This document shows positions 1 through 8,463 of a stretch of DNA of 64,000 nucleotides, one piece after another (position 1 is the first letter of the stretch; every line of letters starts with the position of its first letter). The translations under genes were made by a program, and so were the position numbers. The notes beneath the pieces are model-generated. The model was given only the letters and a program-made list of their open reading frames with translations, ran no database searches and was not told the DNA's origin. The DNA comes from JAFMJV01 sp963814315 (GTDB lineage Bacteria; Chloroflexota; Limnocylindria; Limnocylindrales; CSP1-4), in NCBI GenBank assembly GCA_963814315.1, contig CAWFCG010000003.1:806001-870000 (forward strand), written 5' to 3'.

Positions 1-343
1 CTTCGGCCAGATCCAGCGCCGGGATGCTGGGCGGGATGGGGAATGGTGCTGACATCAGGTCCGGTTGGACCAGGCCGTGCCGGTCGGCGATGTGGGCGGC
101 CAGCTTGGCGCCGGTGGCGATCACGGCTTCAGCGTTGTCACCGATGTGGTCCCAATGTCGGTGTGTGCTGACGATGAAGCGGAGGCTCCACCCTTCGTCG
201 CCCAGGATCTGCGTCAGCCACCGGACGGACGGGGTGGCCGTGTCGATGGCGATGGCTTCTCGCGTGCGGAGGTCGGCCAGGATCCAGACATTGGTCGCGA
301 CCGGGCCGGTGGTGAGAGTGAGCACGTTCATGTCCATGAGCAT
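1..343 (-). CDS. Metallo-beta-lactamase-fold hydrolase, N-terminal part
   Basis: Reading the minus strand from an ATG at 343 gives about 114 residues with no stop; the C-terminal part lies before the window. It begins MLMDMNVLTLTTGPVATNVW, continues with a short beta-rich segment (DLRTREAIAIDTATPS) and has the zinc-binding motif THRHWDHIGDN at residues 60-70 (His61, His63, Asp65, His66), as in glyoxalase II/RNase Z-type hydrolases. Substrate is unknown. It is divergent from the next gene, which is another MBL-fold protein; the 93 bp between their starts must hold both promoters. A further in-frame ATG (MDMN) two codons in is an equal candidate for the start. Confidence 0.8.
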   Translation of the reverse strand, partial: MLMDMNVLTLTTGPVATNVWILADLRTREAIAIDTATPSVRWLTQILGDEGWSLRFIVSTHRHWDHIGDNAEAVIATGAKLAAHIADRHGLVQPDLMSAPFPIPPSIPALDLAE

Positions 344-436
344 ACCTGCCGCCGGGTAGCCCCACGGCCGGTCCCTTGGCTGGCGAATGGTTAGGATGCC
401 TCTCAGTCACCCGGCACGCACGACTGGAGGAGACCG

Positions 437-1192
437 ATGAGCGAAGACCTGGGATTCCGATTCACCTGGTACGGGCACGCCACGGTGCATGCCGAGAGCG
501 AGGCCGGTACCAGCATCCTCATCGACCCCTGGTTCGGCAATCCGCGTTCGCCGGTCGGCCCCGACGCCATCGAGCGTTGCGACGTGATGTTGGTGACCCA
601 TGGCCACCACGATCACCTGGGCGCGATGCCCGGGCAGATCAGCGAGGCCGATGCCGTGACCATCGCTCGCCGTACGGCTCCGGCCTGGCCAGCCATCCAT
701 GAGCTGAACCTGTGGCTTGGCGCGCAGGACACCGGCGACGCCGAACTGGTGGGTATGAACAAGGGGGGCTCGGTCGAGGTGCGGGGAGTCCGCGTCAGCA
801 TGGTGCATGCCGAGCACTCCGGGGGCGACTGGGTCTCCGAGTCCGGCGTGCCGCTGTACCTCGGTGAGCCGGGAGGGTTCGTGGTGCAGTTGGAGAACGG
901 GCGGCGGTTCTACCACGCCGGCGACACGGCGCTGTTCGGTGACATGCGGCTCATCGGTGAGATGTACCGGCCGCATGTGGCATTTCTGCCCATCGGCGGC
1001 CACTTCACCATGGATCCACCCGCGGCGGCACGGGCGGTCGAGTTGCTGGGCGTGGCCGTGGTCGTGCCGATCCACTATGGGACGTTCCCCATCCTTGCCG
1101 GCACCCCTGACGAGCTACGATCGGAGCTGGAGCGGCTCGGTCTAGGCGATGTGCGTGTGCTGTCTCCTGAGCCCGGCGTCACGGTCGACTGA
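437..1192 (+). CDS. Metal-dependent hydrolase, UPF0173-like MBL fold
   Basis: A 251-residue MBL-fold protein of the UPF0173 (YtkL-like) type: it opens with FTWYGHATVHAES, typical of this family, then ILIDPWFGNP and the metal motif THGHHDHLGAM at about residues 54-64; later FYHAGDTALFGDM and IGGHFTMDPPAAARA supply further ligands, and PIHYGTF lies near the end. Length is close to the family's usual 225-250. A good ribosome binding site (ggagga, about 7 nt before ATG 437) sets the start. Known members are cytoplasmic hydrolases of mostly unknown substrate. Divergent from the partial MBL-fold gene at the window start. Confidence 0.9.
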   Translation: MSEDLGFRFTWYGHATVHAESEAGTSILIDPWFGNPRSPVGPDAIERCDVMLVTHGHHDHLGAMPGQISEADAVTIARRTAPAWPAIHELNLWLGAQDTGDAELVGMNKGGSVEVRGVRVSMVHAEHSGGDWVSESGVPLYLGEPGGFVVQLENGRRFYHAGDTALFGDMRLIGEMYRPHVAFLPIGGHFTMDPPAAARAVELLGVAVVVPIHYGTFPILAGTPDELRSELERLGLGDVRVLSPEPGVTVD

Positions 1193-1271
1193 GGAACTGG
1201 TTCACGTGCTCGCGTCCCCAGCGGGATCGCCGACCCGCCTACCCACGAGCCCGCCGCCCGCGTCCGCGCTT

Positions 1272-1388
1272 ACCCGCCCCACGGGTGAATGGACGGAGTG
1301 AGACGCCGCAGAGGCCGCAAACCCTGACGATCGACCCACCGGACGGGTGAAACGACGCACACTCCGACGCATCACCCGCCCCACGGGT
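1272..1388. repeat. Three copies of a 15-bp palindrome
   Basis: ACCCGCCCCACGGGT occurs exactly at 1272-1286 and 1374-1388, and a variant ACCCACCGGACGGGT at 1334-1348. Each is an inverted repeat with 4-5 bp arms (ACCC(G)/(C)GGGT). Two copies are followed by a related tail (gtgaa...gacg). The array fills the gap after the UPF0173-like gene and precedes the frameshifted HTH gene. It could be a protein-binding array or a small repeat family; the hairpins are too short and lack a T-tract, so a terminator is less likely. Confidence 0.55.
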
Positions 1389-1477
1389 ATCAGCACCTGT
1401 CGACGGTCACAGGTTCCGGCCGCGCTGCCATCCGTGAAGCGACGATGCAGTCGACGCGAATGGCCAGTGAAGCGAAC

Positions 1478-2145
1478 ATGAGCAGACTCCCTGCCATGGT
1501 CACACTCGAACGCCGCCGGGATCGCGGATGTCGTAATGCTCGTCGTCTGTTGCAGCAACTCGGTGGTGAGCTCCGTGATGCCCGCCTAGCCGCTGGTGTG
1601 AGCCAGCGCCACGTGGCCCAGGTCGCGGGCTCGGCCAGTCCTCCATCAGTCGCGCCGAGTCGGCCGAAGGCGACGCAGCGACCCTCAGCAATCTCGCTAT
1701 CCACGGCGCCGCCTTGGGCCTGCGGCTCAGCGTCAAGCTGTGTCCAGAGGGAGAGGCGGTGCGCGACGCGGGCCAACTGCGTGTGCTGCAGCGTTTCCGC
1801 CCGCATGTCCACCCCGACTATCGATGGACGTCGGTAGCGACGGTCGGCGGGTTCGGGGACCTACGTGCCTGGGATGTCTTGCTCGCTGGGCGGGTCACCA
1901 TCGGGATCGATGCCGAGACTCGGCTTCATGACATCCAGGGCTTGCAGCGCCGCTTCGAGACCAAGTGGCGAGATAGTGGGGTCGACCGGATCGTCCTTCT
2001 GATTTCGGACACCCGCCACAATGCCGCAGTCTTTCGGGATCATCGAGAGGCGCTCCGCAATACCTTCCCGGCCGACACATCCACGGTTTTGGCCGCACTC
2101 CGAGCTGGCAAGAGGCTCGGTTCCAATGGGATCGTCGTGCCGTAG
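1478..2145 (+). pseudogene. Frameshifted XRE-type HTH protein with C-terminal domain
   Basis: Two reading frames together encode one recognisable protein. Frame one, from ATG 1478 (or 1496), gives GGELRDARLAAGVSQRHVAQ and then VAG up to about 1629, the first helices of an XRE helix-turn-helix. Frame two continues LGQSSISRAESAEGDAATL, then LGLRLSVKLCPEGEAVRDAG and a C-terminal domain (DLRAWDVLL, GIDAETRLHDIQGLQRR, DRIVLLISDTRHN) to the stop at 2145. The join needs one extra base in the run gcgggc near 1625-1630. This XRE plus E-x-R-x-x-D-x-Q domain arrangement recurs in Chloroflexota and Actinobacteria regulators of unknown role. The lesion may be real decay or a homopolymer assembly error. 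Confidence 0.75.
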
Positions 2146-2335
2146 CCCGGGTTGGCTCTGTCGGCCGACCCATCCCGCGGCTGAAGCGACGGAGCAAGGG
2201 CATCGCGAGGGTATGGGCCTTGCCGGATGACCCGCCCGGTGGGCAGTGCATGAGAACGGCGCCCTGGAGGGGCCAAGCGGATGGCGCTTACATAGCGCTG
2301 ACGTCGGACAGGCCCGGCGCATGGATGGGCCCGGC

Positions 2336-2341
2336 TATGCT
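2336..2341 (+). promoter_or_regulatory. -10 box TATGCT of response regulator gene
   Basis: TATGCT ends 7 nt before GTG 2349. The same spacing from a TATRCT-like hexamer to the start codon recurs before several genes here, so this is read as a -10 element giving a leaderless mRNA. The in-frame ATG at 2337 would then lie inside the -10 box and not be the start. No clear -35 is visible. Confidence 0.45.
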
Positions 2342-2348
2342 CACGGGT

Positions 2349-3038
2349 GTGAAGACCATCCTCGTCGTCGATGACGAACGCAACATCGTCGACCTGGTCC
2401 GGCTGTACCTGGAACAGGCCGGCTACAACGTGGTGGAGGCGCGCGACGGGCAGGAGGCACTCGACCAGCACGACCGTGTCGATCCCGACCTGATCGTGTT
2501 GGACCTGATGTTGCCCAAGCTCGACGGCATGGAGGTCACGCGAGAGGTACGCCGGCGCGGCGAGACACCCATCCTCATGCTCACTGCCCGTAGCGAGGAC
2601 ATCGACCGCATCGTCGGCCTGGAGGTGGGAGCGGACGACTACCTCACCAAGCCCTTCAATCCACGCGAGTTGGTAGCGCGCGTCAAAGCTATCCTGCGCC
2701 GATCGGATCCGGCACTGCGCGGCTCGCGACCGATGGATGTCGGTGATCTGCGGGTCGACCCACGGAGACGCGAGGCCTATGTGGGCGAACGCCGCCTTGA
2801 GCTTCGGCCGCGCGAGTTCGATCTGCTTGCCGCGTTGGCGCGCGATCCGGGAGTCGTGTGGAGCCGCGACGATCTGCTTTCATCGGTGTGGAGCACCGAC
2901 TTCGCGGGCGAGACCCGGACCGTGGATGTCCACGTGTCGGAGTTACGGCGAAAGCTGGCGCAAGATGGCCCACCCATCGAAACCGTCAAGGGCATCGGCT
3001 ATCGCCTGGTGCCACCAGCCCGAACGCGCCTCGGGTGA
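2349..3038 (+). CDS. OmpR-family two-component response regulator
   Basis: DNA-binding response regulator of about 229 residues. The receiver domain (about 1-115) begins VKTILVVDDERN with the acidic pair Asp8-Asp9, the phosphoacceptor Asp52 in LIVLDLMLPKLDG, the conserved Thr in MLTARSED and the Lys in DYLTKPFNP. A winged-helix Trans_reg_C domain follows (about 125-225), with LRPREFDLLAALA and VDVHVSELRRKL and ending IETVKGIGYRL. GTG 2349 is preferred because the upstream ATG at 2337 overlaps a -10-like TATGCT. Its stop overlaps the kinase GTG start (GTGA), so the pair is translationally coupled. Signal and target genes are unknown. Confidence 0.95.
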   Translation: MKTILVVDDERNIVDLVRLYLEQAGYNVVEARDGQEALDQHDRVDPDLIVLDLMLPKLDGMEVTREVRRRGETPILMLTARSEDIDRIVGLEVGADDYLTKPFNPRELVARVKAILRRSDPALRGSRPMDVGDLRVDPRRREAYVGERRLELRPREFDLLAALARDPGVVWSRDDLLSSVWSTDFAGETRTVDVHVSELRRKLAQDGPPIETVKGIGYRLVPPARTRLG

Positions 3039-4582
3039 GCACGCTCCGGGGACGGATCGGACTCGCTCTGTTGGTCTTCGGCCTGACCACCCTGCTCGCC
3101 ATGGGCGGCGCCGTTTGGGTGTCACTTCGTGACCTCCACCGTGACGCTGCCCAGGGAGCCCTCGCAGAGCTGACCATCCCCTATGCCACCCGCGCCGGCC
3201 AGCAGATCCCGCTCGACGCCCTTCGACGGGGTGATGCCAATGAACGACCCTCGGCGGAGGCGCTGGCACGCTTCCGTGAAAGCCAGGCGGGGCGCCGCAC
3301 CGCGGCCGGGTTCTCCGCGTTCGTCCAGGAGGCCCAGGATGAGATCGATACCGCGGGCATCTCGCTGATGCTCATCGGCGATGGACAGGTCGTAGTGCGG
3401 TCCCCCGTGAACGGGCAGATCGAGACGCTTGATGCGGTACCCGACGTGCGTCTCCCGACGCTCAGTGGGCAGATCACCACCGGCAGCACCACGTTGGACA
3501 CCCTCGGACAGGTGCTGTACGCGGCCACAGCCGTGCGCACACCCCGCTCCGGGCTCGCCCTGCCGACACTGGTGCTTGTACGAGGGGACGACTCCGCAGC
3601 CCTCGCCAGTGCTGACCTGGTTCGCGCGCTGGCATTCGCCGGACTGCTGCTGCTTGTCATCGGGATCCCAATGGCCGTCGGGCTCAGTCGATCGGTCACG
3701 CGGCCGCTGCGGCGCCTGGCCACTGCGTCCGGGACCGTGGCCGCCGGCAACGTGCCTGACGCACTCCCGACGACTGGACCCCTTGAGGTGGCCCAGGCGA
3801 GTGCCGCCTTCAACGCCATGGCGGCCGAGGTCGGCGCGACGCGTGAGGCGCAGCGTCAACTCCTCGCCGACATCCGCCACGACCTGCGCACGCCGCTGAC
3901 GGTCATCGTGGGCTTCAGCCAGGCATTGCGCGATGGCACTGCCACCGGAACAAGCGCCGAACGTGCTGCCGATGCCATCTCTGACGAGGCTGCCCGGCTG
4001 GGTCGGATGCTCGACGACCTCGACCACCTTACCGTGCCGGGCGTGGCCGGTCCTCCGCTCCGGCTAGAGACCGTGGACGGTCTGGACGTGGCGCGGGATG
4101 CAGTCGAGCGCTTCCGCGCCGAGGCCGAGGGCCGTGGTCAGCACCTCTCACTCGGCAGTGGCTCGACGGGCGCCAAGCTCACTGCGGACCGCGATGCGCT
4201 CGATCGCATCCTGGGCAATATCGTGGCCAATGCGCTCACCCATGCCCCATCGCCAGGTGGGCACATCGTCATCGAGGTCTCGCTCACCAACGCCGATATC
4301 TTTCGCGCCGATACCACCGACCCCGGGATCACACGCGCCGAGATCACCTTCGCCGTGCGCGACGATGGTCCCGGCATCCCCGCACAAGCGCTGTCACATG
4401 TCTTCGATCGCTTCTATCGAGCCGACCCGGCACGGAGCAGTCGCGGATCGGGCCTGGGACTGGCCATCGTGCGCGACCTGGCCGAGGCCCTCGGCGGCCG
4501 AGCCTTCGCGGTGAACCTCGACGCTGGCGGAGCGCGCGTCGGGGTGACGCTGCCCGTCCCGAGCCTGCCAGCGTCATCATGA
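3035..4582 (+). CDS. Sensor histidine kinase, HAMP type
   Basis: Membrane sensor kinase of 515 residues, cognate partner of the preceding regulator. A transmembrane helix at about 8-32 (GLALLVFGLTTLLAMGGAVW) and a second near 190-215 (LAFAGLLLLVIGIPMAVG) flank an extracytoplasmic sensor region of about 155 residues. HAMP follows (LSRSVTRPLRRLATASG), then HisKA with phosphoacceptor His282 in DIRHDLRTPLTVI, and HATPase_c with the N box NIVANALTHAP (Asn395), DDGPGIP and RGSGLGLAIVRDLAEALGG. The GTG start at 3035 overlaps the regulator stop. The sensor region resembles no ligand-binding domain I recognise. Confidence 0.94.
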   Translation: MSTLRGRIGLALLVFGLTTLLAMGGAVWVSLRDLHRDAAQGALAELTIPYATRAGQQIPLDALRRGDANERPSAEALARFRESQAGRRTAAGFSAFVQEAQDEIDTAGISLMLIGDGQVVVRSPVNGQIETLDAVPDVRLPTLSGQITTGSTTLDTLGQVLYAATAVRTPRSGLALPTLVLVRGDDSAALASADLVRALAFAGLLLLVIGIPMAVGLSRSVTRPLRRLATASGTVAAGNVPDALPTTGPLEVAQASAAFNAMAAEVGATREAQRQLLADIRHDLRTPLTVIVGFSQALRDGTATGTSAERAADAISDEAARLGRMLDDLDHLTVPGVAGPPLRLETVDGLDVARDAVERFRAEAEGRGQHLSLGSGSTGAKLTADRDALDRILGNIVANALTHAPSPGGHIVIEVSLTNADIFRADTTDPGITRAEITFAVRDDGPGIPAQALSHVFDRFYRADPARSSRGSGLGLAIVRDLAEALGGRAFAVNLDAGGARVGVTLPVPSLPASS

Positions 4583-4586
4583 GCGA

Positions 4587-6242
4587 GTGAACCGCACTTC
4601 CCCGCCGGCGACCGTGCCCGCCAGACCCGTCCGCGGTTGCAGCGGCGCGGTTGCAAGTCCCCATCACCTGGCCACACAAGCCGGGATGTTGGTGCTGCGT
4701 GCCGGCGGCAGCGCCGTGGACGCCGCCATCGCCACCAACGCGGCGCTAGCCGTTGTCGCCGGTCACAGTTGCGGTCTTGGCGGTGACGCCTTCTGGCTCA
4801 TCTGGGATGCCGACCGCGGCGAAGCCGTCACGCTCAACGGCAGCGGCCGAGCGGGGAGCGGGGCGACCATCGAGGCGGTGAGCGGGGAAGGCCATGCCGC
4901 GATGCCCGAACGCGGACGCTGGTCCATCACCGTGCCCGGGGGCGTCCATTCATGGGGAGAGGCCCATCGTCGCTACGGGCGCCTCGACTGGCCCTTCCTC
5001 TTGACACCGGCCATCGAGCTCGCCGGGGGTTTTCCGGCCTCGGTAGGCTGGCTTGATGCGATCGAACGCTCCGCTCTGGTCTTCGGGGAGGATGGTGACT
5101 GGGCGCAGGTCTACCGGCCCGACGATCGAGCGGACGTGCCCGGCGCCATCGTGCGGCTACCGGCACTCGAGGCTACTTTGTGTACGCTTTTCGCGGAGGG
5201 ACCCGACAGTCCCTACTCGGGCTCCATCGCGGCAGCCAACGGGGCCTACTTCGAGGCTCGAGGCGTCCCTATCAGTGCCGGCGACCTGGCGGCGCACACG
5301 TCCGACTGGGGCGCGCCGCTGGCGATCGACTACCGCGACAGCACCGCCCTCAGCCATCCACCCAACAGTGTCGGCGTGGTCGCGCTGCAGACGCTGGGTC
5401 TGCTGCAACGCATGGGCACACCACGGCCGGCCGACTTCGATGGGCAGGGCTGGGCCGATGCCGACTGGATCCACTTCGGGCTGGAGGCCTCACGCCTGGG
5501 CTTGGCCGAGCGCGATAGCCACGTGACCGACCGGTCATACATGCCCGACGGCACCGTCGAAGCCATGCTGTCGAGCGCAAATCTCGACGGCCTAGCGGCA
5601 CGCATCGACCGCTCACGAGTGATGTCGCTCGAACCGGGCACGCTGCCGTCCGGCGGGGGCACCATCTACATCGCCACGACCGACGCCCAGGGCAACGCGG
5701 TGAGCCTCCTGGAGTCGAACTACCAGGGCTTCGGTTCCGGCCTGGTGGATCCGGGGACGGGTATCGCCTTCCATGATCGCGGCGCGTTCTTCCGCCTCGA
5801 CCCACGCCACCCCAACGCGCTGGTGCCGGGCAAGCGACCGACCCACACCCTGACTCCAGGCATGCTCCTCCGGGACGGACTGCCCTGGATCGTCCACGGC
5901 TCCATGGGCGGAGAGATCCAGCCGCAGGTGTTCGCCCAGTTCGTCTCGGCGATGGTCGATGGCGGGGCTGATGTGGCCACCGCCGTCGCCGCTCCCCGCT
6001 GGGCGGCGATGATGCGGACCCAGCATGGACCTCCGGACCTGACCGAGCTGGAGTCGCGGGTGCACCCCGGTGTCCCCGAGACGCTGGCAGCCAAGGGCCA
6101 CGACATCGTCATGCGTGAGTCGTGGAGCTCATCGATGGGTCACGCCCACGCCATCGAGATCGTGCGAGATGCATCGGGCGCCGTCGCCTCGTTCGCGGCC
6201 GGCTCGGATCCACGCTCAGAGGGGTCGGCTGCCGCTTGGTGA
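4587..6242 (+). CDS. Gamma-glutamyltransferase-family enzyme (Ntn hydrolase)
   Basis: 551-residue member of the GGT family, normally a proenzyme that cleaves itself before a catalytic Thr and hydrolyses or transfers gamma-glutamyl groups. Family marks are ASPHHLATQAGMLVLRAGGS, DAAIATNAALAVV, GLGGDAFWLIWD and, at the expected cleavage site, GGGTIYIATTDAQGNAVSL, where the Thr of GGT aligns with the nucleophile of the usual TTHxSVVD motif. Later GLVDPGTGIAFHDRGAFF and GSMGGEIQPQ are also typical. The motif around the nucleophile differs from glutathione-cleaving GGTs, so the substrate may be another amide. No signal peptide is visible, suggesting a cytoplasmic enzyme. It starts with GTG 4587, 4 bp after the kinase stop. 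Confidence 0.88.
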   Translation: MNRTSPPATVPARPVRGCSGAVASPHHLATQAGMLVLRAGGSAVDAAIATNAALAVVAGHSCGLGGDAFWLIWDADRGEAVTLNGSGRAGSGATIEAVSGEGHAAMPERGRWSITVPGGVHSWGEAHRRYGRLDWPFLLTPAIELAGGFPASVGWLDAIERSALVFGEDGDWAQVYRPDDRADVPGAIVRLPALEATLCTLFAEGPDSPYSGSIAAANGAYFEARGVPISAGDLAAHTSDWGAPLAIDYRDSTALSHPPNSVGVVALQTLGLLQRMGTPRPADFDGQGWADADWIHFGLEASRLGLAERDSHVTDRSYMPDGTVEAMLSSANLDGLAARIDRSRVMSLEPGTLPSGGGTIYIATTDAQGNAVSLLESNYQGFGSGLVDPGTGIAFHDRGAFFRLDPRHPNALVPGKRPTHTLTPGMLLRDGLPWIVHGSMGGEIQPQVFAQFVSAMVDGGADVATAVAAPRWAAMMRTQHGPPDLTELESRVHPGVPETLAAKGHDIVMRESWSSSMGHAHAIEIVRDASGAVASFAAGSDPRSEGSAAAW

Positions 6243-6256
6243 GTCGGGCGCATCGG

Positions 6257-6262
6257 TATACT
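6257..6262 (+). promoter_or_regulatory. -10 box TATACT before the zinc-ribbon gene
   Basis: A TATACT hexamer lies 52 bp upstream of the TTG start at 6315, just after the GGT-family stop; a TTGG-containing sequence about 16 bp further up may act as a weak -35. It implies that the zinc-ribbon gene has its own promoter. Confidence 0.4.
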
Positions 6263-6314
6263 CGGGCGACTCTACAGCCCGAGGAGCGGTGGCAGTCCCA
6301 GGAGCGGTGACCAG

Positions 6315-6605
6315 TTGAGTTCCAACATCGGCCAGACCTATCCCTATAGCAGCGAGTTCGAGGAAGAACGGGCTGCCGCAGTGGCGTCAACGCTGGAGGC
6401 CCACGAGGGCTTGGAGGCGCAAGTGGCGGAAGCGTCGCTGCCGCTGGGATCGACCGAACCCGGCGAGAACGGCGCGGCCATCAAGTGGTGGACCTGGGTC
6501 TGCCCCAAGTGCGTCACGGGTCGCCTCCACGTAGCCGGCTTCAGCATCGATCGGCACGGGCTCCTCACCGTCTGCGACGGCTGTGGGGGCACCTTCGCCC
6601 GCTGA
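6315..6605 (+). CDS. Small zinc-ribbon protein
   Basis: 96-residue protein of unknown function. The N-terminal half is acidic and helical (EFEEERAAAVASTLEAHEGL); the C-terminal half holds a zinc-ribbon-like pair of knuckles, WVCPKCVTGRLHVAG and LTVCDGCGGTFAR. The two CxxC pairs are 28-30 residues apart, suiting a structural zinc site. The start is TTG 6315, supported by a ggag at 6301-6304; in-frame alternatives upstream are closed by stops. It may be a nucleic-acid or protein adaptor. Its stop is 23 bp before the next gene. Confidence 0.7.
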   Translation: MSSNIGQTYPYSSEFEEERAAAVASTLEAHEGLEAQVAEASLPLGSTEPGENGAAIKWWTWVCPKCVTGRLHVAGFSIDRHGLLTVCDGCGGTFAR

Positions 6606-6637
6606 CCTCCGGACGAGCGGGCAGTAGGATGCATGCC

Positions 6638-7579
6638 ATGCGAGGAGAAGTCGGTTCCTTGCGCGATCCGGCACGACTGCTGGCGATCCTCATCCTGGTG
6701 GTCTGTGGGGCGGCCGTCGTCGTGTGGCTCGTGGTGCGTGCCGATCTCGTGGGAGCAGATGCACGGGCCTACTGGGGTGGCGTGCGACTGTGGCTGGGTG
6801 GCGGCGATCCGTTGGATCCTCCCCCGCCGTACATGCCCTATGTGTACTGGTCGTGGTCGTTGCCCTTGTTCGCACCGTGGGCAGCACTGCCCTGGGAGAC
6901 AGCCTGGTTCGTCTATCGGGCCTTCAGCATCATCGTCTTCGCCTGGAGTGCGGCCTGGGCCTATCGGCAGCATCCGCTGGCAACGGCCCTCTTGGTGCTC
7001 CTCATCACGCCGGCCCTCGCGGCGACGCTCGACACCGGCAACATCACGCTCTTGTGTGCGATGGGCATCTGGGTCGCCCACTTCAGCGGACCCCGGCTGG
7101 GTGGCTTGCTGTGGGCATTGGCGGCCATGCTCAAGTGGTTCCCCGTTCCACTCTTGCTGATCCTGCCACCACGCGCGCGCCTGTGGGGGCTTGCCTGGGC
7201 TGGGCTCTTCTTGATCCTCACGCTGGCCGCTTGGCCAGAGGTGGTGCGTCAGCTGGACCTGGTCATCCACTTCCCGCGTCCACTCCGGTTCGACTACATC
7301 CTCCTCATCTGGGCCGCCGTGCCATGGCTATGGGCCCACCCGCGCTGGTTCGACTGGCGCAGCTGGGGTGAACAGGTCCGTGAGATCCGAGACATCGCGG
7401 TCGACGCGGTGCAGGTCTGGTGGCGATCTCCGCAGCGCCTTGGCTCAGCCTCGGACGCCGCTCGCCGGCATGGCCGGCACTTCTTCGGCCTAGATAGCAC
7501 TGATGCGCGCCGCTCTGACGGCCGAGGTGAGGGTGAGACGCAGCAAGGCCCGTCGGGGACACAGAACACCCTCAGCTGA
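6638..7579 (+). CDS. Polytopic membrane protein, DUF2029/GT87-like
   Basis: Predicted integral-membrane glycosyltransferase of the GT-C/DUF2029 type, using lipid-linked sugars if active. It has an N-terminal helix (LLAILILVVCGAAVVVWLVV), then an acidic loop ADARAYWGGVRLWLGGGDPL matching the GT-C first-loop pattern, and about seven further hydrophobic segments; DTGNITLLCAMGIWVA and AAMLKWFPVPLLLILP are typical of the family (QxNxx, KxxP). The C-terminal 70 residues are hydrophilic. Start is ATG 6638 or ATG 6629; a TAGGAT -10-like box 7 nt before 6638 favours 6638. It overlaps the convergent nei gene by 8 bp. Confidence 0.8.
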   Translation: MRGEVGSLRDPARLLAILILVVCGAAVVVWLVVRADLVGADARAYWGGVRLWLGGGDPLDPPPPYMPYVYWSWSLPLFAPWAALPWETAWFVYRAFSIIVFAWSAAWAYRQHPLATALLVLLITPALAATLDTGNITLLCAMGIWVAHFSGPRLGGLLWALAAMLKWFPVPLLLILPPRARLWGLAWAGLFLILTLAAWPEVVRQLDLVIHFPRPLRFDYILLIWAAVPWLWAHPRWFDWRSWGEQVREIRDIAVDAVQVWWRSPQRLGSASDAARRHGRHFFGLDSTDARRSDGRGEGETQQGPSGTQNTLS

Positions 7580-8429
7580 TGTCGCGTGGCCGATGGCGGA
7601 CACCAGCAGCCTGGCAGCGGGGGCACCAGTAGAGTCGCCGAGGCGGCGAGCCGATGGGCTTTTCACGGATAGGCGCTCCACATCGCCGACAGGGCCGACC
7701 GATCCGCCCATAGACCCACAGGCCGCCATCGCGCCGGGGCAACGATGTGGCGCCCGGCGGAGCCCCAAGAGCGTCCGGCATCGTCACCCGCTCGCCACCG
7801 CCGAGGTTCGCAGCCAGGAGTCCGCGCGCCGCTCGCAACAACTCCGCGAGCGTCGCGTCGGCCAGTCCATCGACCGAGAGGAAGGGGTCGACGCCCACGC
7901 TGAAGAGCACCTCGCTGCGGTAGACGTTCCCGATGCCGGCCACGAGACGCTGATCGAGGAGCACTTCCGCGATGCTTCTCATCGCGGTTGGCTGCGCCCG
8001 GATGCGCGCCATCGCCTCATCGAGGTCGGCCGCAGGATCGAGCAGGTCAGGGCCGAGCTGTGCCAGCCAAGGGTGCAGCGGCAGAGCGCGCGTCTCGAGC
8101 AACTCGACGGTCGGCGCGTCGAAGCAGACCGCCGTCGCGGTCGCCGTTTCGATGACCGCCACCGCGCCGGCCGCATTCCTGCGCCAGCGCTCGCCCGGTC
8201 GGTAGCGATGCCACGTGCCATGCATCTGGAGGTGCGTGTGCAGGGTCAGGCCGTTGTTGAGATCGATGAGCAGATGCTTGCCACGCGGCGAGACGCGTTC
8301 GACGTGGCTACCTACGATGCGCTCGAGCTGCGCTCCGCCTGGCCGGCCGCGCGCGGCGAGGAGCAGATCGTGTCGCAGCGTGCGGCGCATGACATCGGCG
8401 ATGCGGTGGATGGTGTCGCCTTCGGGCAT
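7572..8429 (-). CDS. nei: DNA glycosylase/AP lyase, endonuclease VIII-like
   Basis: 285-residue bifunctional glycosylase of the Fpg/Nei family that removes oxidised bases and nicks DNA. The start MPEGDTIHR fixes the N-terminus: Pro2 is the Schiff-base nucleophile and Glu3 the general acid. Other marks are RGKHLLIDLNNGLTLHTHLQMHG, the helix-two-turn-helix VLLDQRLVAGIGNVYRSEVLF and a C-terminal zinc finger CRRCG...CPRCQ. The DTI after MPEG indicates Nei rather than MutM. It lies 34 bp downstream of the lhr helicase on the same strand; the same neighbourhood occurs in mycobacteria, consistent with joint work in repair. Confidence 0.93.
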   Translation of the reverse strand: MPEGDTIHRIADVMRRTLRHDLLLAARGRPGGAQLERIVGSHVERVSPRGKHLLIDLNNGLTLHTHLQMHGTWHRYRPGERWRRNAAGAVAVIETATATAVCFDAPTVELLETRALPLHPWLAQLGPDLLDPAADLDEAMARIRAQPTAMRSIAEVLLDQRLVAGIGNVYRSEVLFSVGVDPFLSVDGLADATLAELLRAARGLLAANLGGGERVTMPDALGAPPGATSLPRRDGGLWVYGRIGRPCRRCGAPIREKPIGSPPRRLYWCPRCQAAGVRHRPRDIS

Positions 8430-8463
8430 CAGGCGTCGTCGTCTGCCACGCGGTCGATGACAA

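Noticed and set aside
2337..2348. ATG 2337 as start of the response regulator
   Set aside because: It is part of TATGCT, a likely -10 box; the family N-terminus begins at the GTG four codons later.
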